Shown one piece after another: positions 45,706 to 53,480 of a DNA stretch of 64,000 bases (positions are counted from its first letter, which is position 1; each line of letters starts with the position of its first letter). The notes under the pieces are model-generated. The model had not been told where the DNA came from. It did no database searches and worked only from the letters and a program-made list of their open reading frames with translations. A program made the position numbers and the translations under genes. Origin of the DNA: Thalassomonas haliotis (GTDB lineage: Bacteria; Pseudomonadota; Gammaproteobacteria; Enterobacterales; Alteromonadaceae); NCBI RefSeq assembly GCF_028657945.1, contig NZ_CP059693.1, forward strand, positions 1,550,001-1,614,000, given 5' to 3'.

Positions 45706-45730
45706 CAAAACCCCGGCAGGGGTTTTGTTG
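45706..45730 (+). terminator. Hairpin terminator/attenuator between permease and regulator genes
   Basis: Perfect 9-bp stem CAAAACCCC / GGGGTTTTG with loop GGCA, followed by TTGTGTG. It would reduce read-through from the export genes into the regulator genes. Confidence 0.65.
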
Positions 45731-45756
45731 TGTGTCAGAGATTAAAGAGCGAAAAA

Positions 45757-47136
45757 ATGGGAAATATTGCAAGTGCCGCAACAGCCAGGATATTGATTGC
45801 CGATGATGACGAGGATATCCGCTTGTCATTGGCTTTGTTGCTTAATAGCCACGGCTATCAAACGATTGAAGCGGCGTCGCCGAAAGAAATCGCCGTCAGG
45901 GTCAACCAGGATAACCCGGATCTGGTACTGCTGGATATGAATTTCAGCCGGGATACCACCAGCGGCGTTGAAGGCCTGGAACAGCTGGCTTTTTTACAGC
46001 AACAGCAACTGCCGGTGATCCTGATGACCGCCTGGGGCAGTATCGAGCTGGCGGTTTCCGGCCTTAAGCAGGGGGCGGGGGATTTTATCGAAAAACCCTG
46101 GGACAAACACCGCCTGCTGCAAAGTATTGAGCAGCAGCTACAGCTGCATCAGTTAAAGCAAAAAAACAGCGGCTTTGAGCAATTGCTCAGCGGCGAAACT
46201 GTCGAAAAACAGGTGTGGATCAGCGAATCCGGGCCGATGAAAGCCCTGGATGCCCTGGTGGAACAAGTAGCAAAAACCGATGCCAATATCCTGATTTTGG
46301 GGGAGAACGGCACCGGAAAATCTCAGCTGGCGCAGCGTATACACAAGTTATCACATCGCAGCGGCCATGCATTTATCGCCGTAAATATGGCGGCGATCCC
46401 GGATAATTTATTTGAGAGTGAATTATTCGGGCACCAAAAAGGCGCCTTTACCGACGCCAAGCAAAACCGGGTCGGGCGTTTTGAATTAGCCGGTCGGGGT
46501 ACCCTGTTTCTCGATGAAATCGGCACTTTGCCGCTAACCCTGCAGCCGAAATTATTGCGTGTGCTGGAAAGCGGCCATTATGAAGTCTTGGGATCAAGTA
46601 AAACCCAAACCGCCGATGTCCGCCTGATCAGTGCCACCAATGCCGATTTAGAGCAGCAAGTGGCGGATAAAGCCTTTCGTCAGGATCTCTTGTTCCGTTT
46701 AAATACCCTGGTACTGATCTTACCGCCGCTGAGGGAGCGTCTTGATGATATTATTCCCCTGGCCGAGCACTTTATTGAACATTTCAGCATCCGCTATCAT
46801 AAACAGGGCCTGGTGCTCAGCGATTGCGCGCAGCAGGCATTAAAGCGCCATACCTGGTCCGGTAATGTCCGCGAACTCAGTCATGTCATTGAAAGAGCCG
46901 TTTTACTGGCGGCACACGGTATTGAAATCACCTCGCAGCAGTTAACCCTGTCCGCCGGCAAATCTGCAGATGCAGAGGTGCCCTTGCAGCCTCTGGATGA
47001 ACTGGAACAGCAACTGATACGTAAAGCCCTGGCCGCCACAAACGGCCATGTTGCCAAAGCGGCGCCGCTATTGGGACTGTCCCGCAATGCCATGTACCGC
47101 CGCCTGGAAAAATACGGCATTGTTTATGACGCGTGA
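45757..47136 (+). CDS. NtrC-family sigma-54-dependent response regulator
   Basis: 459 residues from the ATG at 45757; a GTG at 45730 lies inside the terminator hairpin and is rejected. Receiver domain with phospho-acceptor Asp60 ('LVLLDMNF'), AAA+ domain with Walker A 'GENGTGKS' (182-189), the sigma-54 contact loop written GAFTDA (229-234) instead of the canonical GAFTGA, Walker B 'GTLFLDEIG', 'RLISATNADL' and 'RQDLLFRLN', then a Fis-type helix-turn-helix (about 420-455, 'HVAKAAPLLGLSRNAMYRRL'). It probably activates the sigma-54-like promoter at 41046. It overlaps its partner kinase gene by 11 nt. Confidence 0.93.
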   Translation: MGNIASAATARILIADDDEDIRLSLALLLNSHGYQTIEAASPKEIAVRVNQDNPDLVLLDMNFSRDTTSGVEGLEQLAFLQQQQLPVILMTAWGSIELAVSGLKQGAGDFIEKPWDKHRLLQSIEQQLQLHQLKQKNSGFEQLLSGETVEKQVWISESGPMKALDALVEQVAKTDANILILGENGTGKSQLAQRIHKLSHRSGHAFIAVNMAAIPDNLFESELFGHQKGAFTDAKQNRVGRFELAGRGTLFLDEIGTLPLTLQPKLLRVLESGHYEVLGSSKTQTADVRLISATNADLEQQVADKAFRQDLLFRLNTLVLILPPLRERLDDIIPLAEHFIEHFSIRYHKQGLVLSDCAQQALKRHTWSGNVRELSHVIERAVLLAAHGIEITSQQLTLSAGKSADAEVPLQPLDELEQQLIRKALAATNGHVAKAAPLLGLSRNAMYRRLEKYGIVYDA

Positions 47137-48385
47137 GTCTAAAGTTGTTTCAGGCCTGGTACTGGTTTGTGCCGTTATTATGGCGCTGTTAACGGCACTG
47201 CTGTACAGTTTTAACTGGAGCCATTTGGGCGTCTTTACCTTGTTGTTTGTGGTGCTCTATCCTTTGATTTGGTGTAGCTGGCGGATTTGGCGCTTCTGGA
47301 GCCTGCCTTGGATGCAGTTAACCAGTTATACCCAGATGCTTAAAGAAGGCGAGCATCGCCAGCAATTGCTGCCGGCGGGAAAAAATGAGCTTTTTAGCGA
47401 ATTACTGGCGGAAATTGAAAATCTGGCAGCGGTCAAAAACCGTGAGCAACAGCAGCTGCTGACGGTTGAACAGCTGGTGAGTCAGATGATGGACAGCTGG
47501 AACTTACCTGTTTGCCTGTTTAATGACAAGAAAACTTTGCTTTATAGTAATAATGCCGCCAATGCCTTGATTCAGCAGCCGGTGTTGCAGGGCAAGTCGG
47601 GGGAGGAAATGGGTTTTTGCTGGCAGCAAGACGGTATTAACCATCCCGCCTTCGCCGGTGGCTGGGAAGTCAATACCATAGAATATCTGCAGCAGGGGCA
47701 AAGCTACTGGTTGTTTTCTGCGGTTAATATCAGCGACAGCCTGAATCAGGCGGAAATTACCAGCCAGAAAAATATTGTCCGGGTGCTAAGCCATGAATTA
47801 AGAAACTCCCTGACTCCTATGGCCTCAATGGCGGATACTTTGTTAAGCAGCGAGCAGTTTTCGCCTTCCCAGGTACGTATGGTGCTTGAGCGCATATTAC
47901 AGCGCAGCCAGCGTTTGCTGGGATTTATCCAGCAATATGCCAGGTTAAACCAGCTACCGCCGGCAAACTGCAGCTGGTTTGATTTTAACGGCATATTGGA
48001 TGAAGCCCGGGGCATGTTGCCGGATGCGGTCCGGGTCAATTATCACGGTGAAGCTTTATGTTATGGTGATGCCGGGCAACTGAGCCAGCTGTTGATCAAC
48101 CTGCTGCAAAATGCCGTTGAAGCCATAAGCCAGGGCGGTGATGAAGCGCCTGAGATAGATATCGGTCTCTACCATGAAAATAACCAGCAGTTTCTGACCA
48201 TTAAAGATAACGGCCCGGGATTTGCCAACCTGGACAATGTGCTGACGCCTTTCTATACCACCAAATCCGGCGGTTCAGGTATAGGGCTGGCGTTATGCGC
48301 GCAAATTGTCCGTTTGCACGGCGGCGAGCTGCTCCCGCAAAACGGCGAACAGGGGGCGGTTATCCGGATCAGTTTGCCTTTTTAG
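47126..48385 (+). CDS. Membrane sensor histidine kinase paired with the NtrC-type regulator
   Basis: 419 residues from the ATG at 47126; a longer frame back to 47048 would lie deep inside the regulator gene. Two adjacent TM segments (about 9-28 and 35-53) with hardly any periplasmic loop, so the signal is probably sensed in the membrane or from the transporter itself. A PAS-like cytoplasmic part (about 120-205) precedes 'VLSHELRNSLTPM' (His223), 'NLLQNAVEAI', 'DNGPGF' and 'GGSGIGLAL'. Compact NtrB-like kinase. It ends 29 nt from the convergent amidohydrolase gene. Confidence 0.92.
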   Translation: MTRESKVVSGLVLVCAVIMALLTALLYSFNWSHLGVFTLLFVVLYPLIWCSWRIWRFWSLPWMQLTSYTQMLKEGEHRQQLLPAGKNELFSELLAEIENLAAVKNREQQQLLTVEQLVSQMMDSWNLPVCLFNDKKTLLYSNNAANALIQQPVLQGKSGEEMGFCWQQDGINHPAFAGGWEVNTIEYLQQGQSYWLFSAVNISDSLNQAEITSQKNIVRVLSHELRNSLTPMASMADTLLSSEQFSPSQVRMVLERILQRSQRLLGFIQQYARLNQLPPANCSWFDFNGILDEARGMLPDAVRVNYHGEALCYGDAGQLSQLLINLLQNAVEAISQGGDEAPEIDIGLYHENNQQFLTIKDNGPGFANLDNVLTPFYTTKSGGSGIGLALCAQIVRLHGGELLPQNGEQGAVIRISLPF

Positions 48386-48414
48386 CCGTTAGTCACGGGG
48401 AGTGCCTTTGCTCC

Positions 48415-49305
48415 TTATGCAAAACCGTACCAGCTGGCGGCATTGTCATACAGCAGTTGCTTAAGCTGTTGCTCGTTGATGGCAAGGTTAAGGTAATCTT
48501 GCCATAAACCGGCATAAGTGCCGCTAAACAAACACAGGGGAAAATTACTGGCGAGCATCACCCGCTGTTCGCCAAAGATACGGATACATTCGCTTATTAC
48601 GGCTCCAGCCCACATCAGCTGATATTGACGCTCGGCCATTTCCCAGCCGGAGCATTTTATCGCCACCGAGTCAAAAGTGCTTAAATATTTCAGGCCCGAT
48701 AGCCAGGCCTGCCAGTCGCCAGGGGGAATATCTGCTTCCGCGGTTAGTTGTTCACGGTAAGGGGGCCAGCCGGCATGGTTGATGATGACTTTTAGGCCAG
48801 GTGTTTGTTTGAGGATCCCCGCCAGCATAGTGACGGCCTTGCTGTTTGACAGCGGCATCTGCAGATCAAAACTTAATCCGGCATCGGCTAAGCGGGCTAA
48901 ATTTTTTTGTACTCTGGGCTGTTCGAGTAATTCAGCGGCCTGTTGATCGAGAATATGGCGGCAACCGCTCACCGAGGAGTAACTGAGCAATTGCTGCAGC
49001 TGCTGTTCAAATGCAGGCTGCTCAAGTGCCAGATCGATAAAAGCGACGCTTTTAAAGGGCAAGCGGCAGTTTTGTTCCAGGTAGGCTACCTCCCGCCAGG
49101 GCCGGACATTGTCAAACCCTGCTTCGATATGGACAAAGCCAGCCAGACTTAGCGGCGACAGGGTCAAATCGGACTCAGTGAAGGTTTGCTTGATTTTCCC
49201 CTTATCTTGCCAGAAGGGGGGATGCTCTGCTGCTAACCAGGCATAATCCCCTTGTTGTAAATCGAACAGGTGCAGGTGGGGATCTATGATATTTTCAATG
49301 GACAT
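48415..49305 (-). CDS. Amidohydrolase_2 family sugar-lactonase-like enzyme
   Basis: 296 residues. TIM-barrel hydrolase with 'IIDPHLHLFD' (HxH, residues about 7-14), 'GCRHILDQQ', 'VIINHAGWP' and 'RVMLASNFPLCLF' near the end, the layout of L-fuconolactonase and 2-pyrone-4,6-dicarboxylate lactonase relatives. The usual terminal Asp motif 'GSDWP' reads 'ASNFP', seen in some subgroups. It lies 49 nt downstream of an SDR dehydrogenase on the same strand; a dehydrogenase plus lactonase is the start of the non-phosphorylating route for L-fucose or L-rhamnose-type sugars (inference). Confidence 0.8.
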   Translation of the reverse strand: MSIENIIDPHLHLFDLQQGDYAWLAAEHPPFWQDKGKIKQTFTESDLTLSPLSLAGFVHIEAGFDNVRPWREVAYLEQNCRLPFKSVAFIDLALEQPAFEQQLQQLLSYSSVSGCRHILDQQAAELLEQPRVQKNLARLADAGLSFDLQMPLSNSKAVTMLAGILKQTPGLKVIINHAGWPPYREQLTAEADIPPGDWQAWLSGLKYLSTFDSVAIKCSGWEMAERQYQLMWAGAVISECIRIFGEQRVMLASNFPLCLFSGTYAGLWQDYLNLAINEQQLKQLLYDNAASWYGFA

Positions 49306-49354
49306 AGGCTAAGAGGTTCTTTGTCTTATGAGTAAATTTTTATCTATAACGGCG

Positions 49355-50080
49355 TTATTGGGCGGTATAGCCGCCGTCGATCACCTGCAGGCTGCCGGTA
49401 ATAAAGCTGGCTTTATCTGAGGCAAGAAACAACACCAGCTCCGCCACTTCTTCCGGCTGCCCCAGCCGGCCTAATGGCTGTAGGTCTGCTTCTTCCCTGT
49501 GCACCTGCTCTTTATCTGCGCCGGAGCGTTGGCAGTAGTTATCTATCGCCTTATGGTATAAGGGGGTTTCTATGGTCCCGGGGCAAACGGCATTGGCGCG
49601 GATATTATAACGGGCATAATCCAGGGCGGTGGTTTTGGCAATAGAGGCCAGTGAAGCCTTACTTAAGTTATAGGCAAAAGAGTTTTGCTTGGCGATCAGC
49701 GCCTGGTCGGAAGAAATCAGGATAATAGCGCCGCCCTTGTTGGCTTTCATATTGGGCAGTACGGCCCTGATCGCAGCATAGGCGCCCTTAACATTGATAT
49801 TAAAGACCTTATCCAAATCTTTTTCCGGGGTATCTTCGATGGTGGCGGAATAATGGATGCCGGCATTGGAAACTAAAACATCGACGGCATGCTCCCGGGC
49901 AATCTCTGTTATGATGCGGTTAACTTCCTGCACCCGGGTAATATCACACTGGCGGAATTCCCCTTCGCTTGAAGGTCTTAAATCCAGGTTAAAGACCCGG
50001 TAACCTTGAGTTAAAAATTTTTCTACTATGCTCAGGCCAATGCCTGAACTGCCGCCGGTAACGATACAGACCCTTTTCAT
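49355..50080 (-). CDS. SDR-family NAD(P)-dependent dehydrogenase (sugar-dehydrogenase-like)
   Basis: 241 residues. Cofactor motif 'TGGSSGIG' (8-15), 'NAG' near 72-74, catalytic Tyr137-x-x-x-Lys141 in 'YNLSK', and 'VCPGTIETPL'; C-terminal 'FITGSLQVIDGGYTAQ'. An Asp at the end of beta-2 ('NLDLRP') suggests preference for NAD+. First gene of the pair with the lactonase-like enzyme; the likely substrate is an aldose such as L-fucose, by context only. Confidence 0.85.
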   Translation of the reverse strand: MKRVCIVTGGSSGIGLSIVEKFLTQGYRVFNLDLRPSSEGEFRQCDITRVQEVNRIITEIAREHAVDVLVSNAGIHYSATIEDTPEKDLDKVFNINVKGAYAAIRAVLPNMKANKGGAIILISSDQALIAKQNSFAYNLSKASLASIAKTTALDYARYNIRANAVCPGTIETPLYHKAIDNYCQRSGADKEQVHREEADLQPLGRLGQPEEVAELVLFLASDKASFITGSLQVIDGGYTAQ

Positions 50081-50167
50081 TGCTTTATTTTATTCCAGTA
50101 AGTGATAGGTAAAATGCTTGGTTAAAAAGCTAAAGATAATAAAGCTTAGCGGCATTTTCTACCAGTA

Positions 50168-52264
50168 CTAATGCTGTTGCTTAGCCTCAGTGTCAGGTTT
50201 TTCTTTTGTCAGGGTGCGCTCGGGTAAATGCTTGAGCAGGGTCTGGTATAAAACTTCCGGGGTAATGGGTTTGGTCAGGTGGGCGGTCATACCGGCCTCG
50301 CGGCTACGGATAATATCTGCTTCCATGGCATGGGCGGTCATGGCAATTATCGGCAAATGTTCAAGTTTTAATATCTTACGTATATGGCTGGTGGCGCTCA
50401 GGCCATCCATTTGCGGCATCTGGATATCCATCAAGATCAGGTCATAGTGGTTTTGCTGTATTTTTTCAATGGCAACCAGGCCATTTTCAGCCAGCTCTAT
50501 ACTGATGCGGCTTTCTTTAAGAAAGCCCTGCGCGACCCGGCAATTTAATTCGTTATCATCAACTATCAAGATATCAAAGCCAAAAAAATCAGGGGTAATG
50601 GCTTTTTTTCTCTCGGTTATCGCCGCGGTTTGTGGGTACAGATCGGCTGTTATTTCTTTCTTTATTCCCTGGCTAACCAGGTCCTTGGCCATGGTTGCCG
50701 GGTATGGGGTGGTCAGGATAGTGGAAATAGCATCTACCAGGGTCGACTGGCTCACGGGTTTTTCGATAAATTGATGAATACAGGTACCGCTTTTTAAGGC
50801 ATTGTTTTTCGCTTCATCTTTGTCAAATGCCGATACCATAAGGATCGGCGGTGCGGCCGAGTCATGCAGCCGGTAGATTTCCCTGGAAGCCTCGAGTCCG
50901 TCCATGTCCGGCATACGCCAGTCCATCAGGATCAGGTCGTAAGGGCTTTCTTCAAGGTGCGCCTGCTTGATTTTTTCTATGGCGTCTATGGCATTATCAA
51001 CCTGCTCTGCCTTAATGCCTAAGGAGTTGAGCATGGCTAACAGCACCATTCTCGCGACTCTGGTATCATCGACCACCAAGACTTTGAGATTGGCCACCTG
51101 CTGTTTTTGGATCGGCTGCAGGTTCGCCTGCTCCTTTGTTAGTCCGAGACGGGCGGTAAAATGGAATTGGGATCCCCGGCCCGGCTTGCTGCTCAGCCAG
51201 ATGGAGCCAGACATGAGTTCGGTTAATTGTTTTGAGATTGCCAGGCCAAGCCCGGTGCCGCCATGTTTTCGGGTCATGGAATCATCTGCCTGGGTAAAAC
51301 AGTCGAATAAGTTTTCTTGTTGTCCCCGGCTGATGCCTATGCCGGTATCAATCACGGTGCAATGCAGTACCAGATCTTTATCGGTTTTTGCTTTAATGCG
51401 CACTTTCAGGCAAACGGTGCCGGTGTCGGTAAACTTGACCGCATTGTTGAGCAGGTTAACCAGGATTTGCTGTAAGCGAAAAGGATCACCGATTAACCTT
51501 TCGGGAATATCGCTGGCAATATCGGTGATCAGCTCTATGCCCTTAAGGTGCGCATTGATGGCGGTTAAATTGATACTCTGGCGGATCAGTTTCTCAAGAT
51601 TAAAAGCGGTATGTTCCAGCGTCAGTTTGCCGGCTTCAATCTTGGAAAAATCCAGGATATCATCAATTAAATTGAGCAGGCCTTCTCCTGAGCTTAACAG
51701 TTTTTCCATATAATCTTGTTGCTCCGGGGTAAGCTGCGTTTTCATGGTTAACCGGGTTAATCCCAGAACAGCGTTCATGGGAGTGCGAATTTCGTGGCTC
51801 ATCCGGGCGAGAAACTCGGATTTGGCCGCTGTTGCCTGCTCGGCTTTTTCCTTTTCGGCCTGGAGGGATTGCTGGGCTTTTACATGGTCGGTAATGTTGC
51901 GGCAGATCCCCAGCAGGCCGATAACCTGGCCCCGGTCGCTATAAATAGGGGATTTGAGAATATCGAGCAATACCGTTTCATTTTCCAGTTTCACCCACTG
52001 TTCACTCCTGACGGGGTTAAGGGTTTCTAATACCTGATGGTCGCTACTGCCGAGCCATGCCAGCATGTCCGTATCCTGAAAAAGCGCATCATCCTTTAAA
52101 CCGACGATTTGCGCGGCGGGGAGCTGAATAAACTCGGCAAAGGCATCATTGACGGCCTTGTAGTGCAACTGGATGTCTTTGGCAAAAATGAGATCTGGAC
52201 TGGCATTAAGAGCACTCTTTAAGAAAGAGATCAATTGCTTATCATCAGCCTCAATTTCAGCCAT
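50168..52264 (-). CDS. Soluble PAS-hybrid histidine kinase with two receiver domains
   Basis: 698 residues with no membrane segment. PAS domain (about 10-130, 'ALNASPDLIFAKD'), HisKA with His157 in 'FLARMSHEIRTPMNAVLG', HATPase with 'NLLNNAVKF', 'DTGIGI' and 'GGTGLGLAISKQL', then receiver 1 (about 393-515, Asp448 in 'LILMDWRMP') and receiver 2 (about 562-680, Asp613 in 'LILMDIQMPQMDG'). No HPt domain follows, so phosphotransfer would need a separate HPt protein. It stands alone; no output regulator is adjacent. Confidence 0.94.
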   Translation of the reverse strand: MAEIEADDKQLISFLKSALNASPDLIFAKDIQLHYKAVNDAFAEFIQLPAAQIVGLKDDALFQDTDMLAWLGSSDHQVLETLNPVRSEQWVKLENETVLLDILKSPIYSDRGQVIGLLGICRNITDHVKAQQSLQAEKEKAEQATAAKSEFLARMSHEIRTPMNAVLGLTRLTMKTQLTPEQQDYMEKLLSSGEGLLNLIDDILDFSKIEAGKLTLEHTAFNLEKLIRQSINLTAINAHLKGIELITDIASDIPERLIGDPFRLQQILVNLLNNAVKFTDTGTVCLKVRIKAKTDKDLVLHCTVIDTGIGISRGQQENLFDCFTQADDSMTRKHGGTGLGLAISKQLTELMSGSIWLSSKPGRGSQFHFTARLGLTKEQANLQPIQKQQVANLKVLVVDDTRVARMVLLAMLNSLGIKAEQVDNAIDAIEKIKQAHLEESPYDLILMDWRMPDMDGLEASREIYRLHDSAAPPILMVSAFDKDEAKNNALKSGTCIHQFIEKPVSQSTLVDAISTILTTPYPATMAKDLVSQGIKKEITADLYPQTAAITERKKAITPDFFGFDILIVDDNELNCRVAQGFLKESRISIELAENGLVAIEKIQQNHYDLILMDIQMPQMDGLSATSHIRKILKLEHLPIIAMTAHAMEADIIRSREAGMTAHLTKPITPEVLYQTLLKHLPERTLTKEKPDTEAKQQH

Positions 52265-52402
52265 AGCCGGGTCCTTCTGTGAAAATAAACTGTCGAGTGA
52301 ATGAAGTTCACTTAATGTTAGTATTAATCATCATTTATAAAATTGCATAGCAATATAGCTTTAGGGCAAAAATTTACTTTTGCAAATGCACTGGCTCCTT
52401 CG

Positions 52403-52432
52403 GGCTGTAGCGTTACAGCCAGGTCCTTTTTT
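52403..52432 (+). terminator. Terminator-like hairpin on + strand with no upstream gene
   Basis: GGCTGTA (52403-52409) / TACAGCC (52414-52420), four-base loop, then AGGTCC and six T. No + strand gene precedes it; it sits between two minus-strand genes. It may end a small RNA or be incidental. Confidence 0.4.
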
Positions 52433-52542
52433 AAGGAGTATGGTAAGTAGTTGTTTCTGTAATCTTTAAAGAAGACTAACGAGGCGTATGAATTGCTATA
52501 AAATCTGCGCCTCTGCTTTTGTGGAAGGAAGTTAAAGGGGAG

Positions 52543-53163
52543 TTAAATGTTTTTGATATCAAAGTTGCCGCTTGCACTTAAGGCAATAGGCACAGTTCTG
52601 ATCACCGCATCCATATTTAACGGCCCGTAGATATGGGGATATAAACCGCCTGTGGCAGGTTCCCATTTTACTTCATTTGTTATCCTGGACTTATCCACGA
52701 CCATGACCAGCGGCTCTATGGTTGTTGTGTGATATTTATTGGCAATCCGGGATAACTGATGTTTGGGGGATGCGTGGATAAAACCTTCTTCGGCTAATGA
52801 ATCCCGTGTCAGCTCTCCGTTATGCTGGGCTTGCTGGTACTCTGCTTTAGAAGATAACAGGTAAATATAATCTTCGCTGATACCGGCATACATACGGATA
52901 AACAGCGCCGTAACCGCCGCCTGCTCGTCGTCCTGATAGATATAATCGACACGGAATTTGCCGGTTAAGGTGTTACCGGTGCGGGTTTGGCAAATGATGC
53001 TGATTTCCGCCAATGCACTCCAGTCATTGCGGGCCAGCCATAAAGGCGTATTGGCAAAAAAACTATCACAGTCTGTTTTTTCAAAGTGATATTCCTGACC
53101 AAGGTTAAGTGATGAATAGTGATCGGCTCTGAGTACCGAGTTGATTGCGGGTGATAAAGCCAC
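52543..53163 (-). CDS. DUF952-domain protein with an extra N-terminal domain
   Basis: 206 residues from a GTG at 53163 with AGGAG eight bases upstream. The C-terminal half (about 95-206) is a DUF952 domain: 'YIYLLSSKAEYQQAQ', 'GFIHASPKHQLSRIANKYH' and 'EVKWEPATGGLYPHIYGPLNMDAV' (key residues: FIHAS, WE, YPHIYG). DUF952 proteins are usually about 110 residues and of unknown function. The N-terminal ~95 residues ('PLWLARNDWSALAEISI', 'DDEQAAVTALFIRMYAG') are not recognised. Confidence 0.75.
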   Translation of the reverse strand: MALSPAINSVLRADHYSSLNLGQEYHFEKTDCDSFFANTPLWLARNDWSALAEISIICQTRTGNTLTGKFRVDYIYQDDEQAAVTALFIRMYAGISEDYIYLLSSKAEYQQAQHNGELTRDSLAEEGFIHASPKHQLSRIANKYHTTTIEPLVMVVDKSRITNEVKWEPATGGLYPHIYGPLNMDAVIRTVPIALSASGNFDIKNI

Positions 53164-53480
53164 TTTTTAGCTCCTTGATTGAATTCTCTAGATGTTAAGT
53201 CACTATAAGCGTGCTAGGCAAGCACTTATGCACAAAAGCTTTTGCCGCAGGAAAAATATGGCTTTTTATTAAACATTTAGCTTATAAGTCTATCAATTTG
53301 CTTTAGAATATATAAACTGAACCCGAATTATAGTGAGGCAGCACTGCGGCGATACCTGAACATATGCACTTATCAATCAACTGAGGTGAATTGAACACAT
53401 GAAGGCAAAACCAAGCGCTTTTCGTTATTATGGCGCCATAGGGGGAAAGACATACCGGCTGGAGCCGAACCGGAGTCGTT

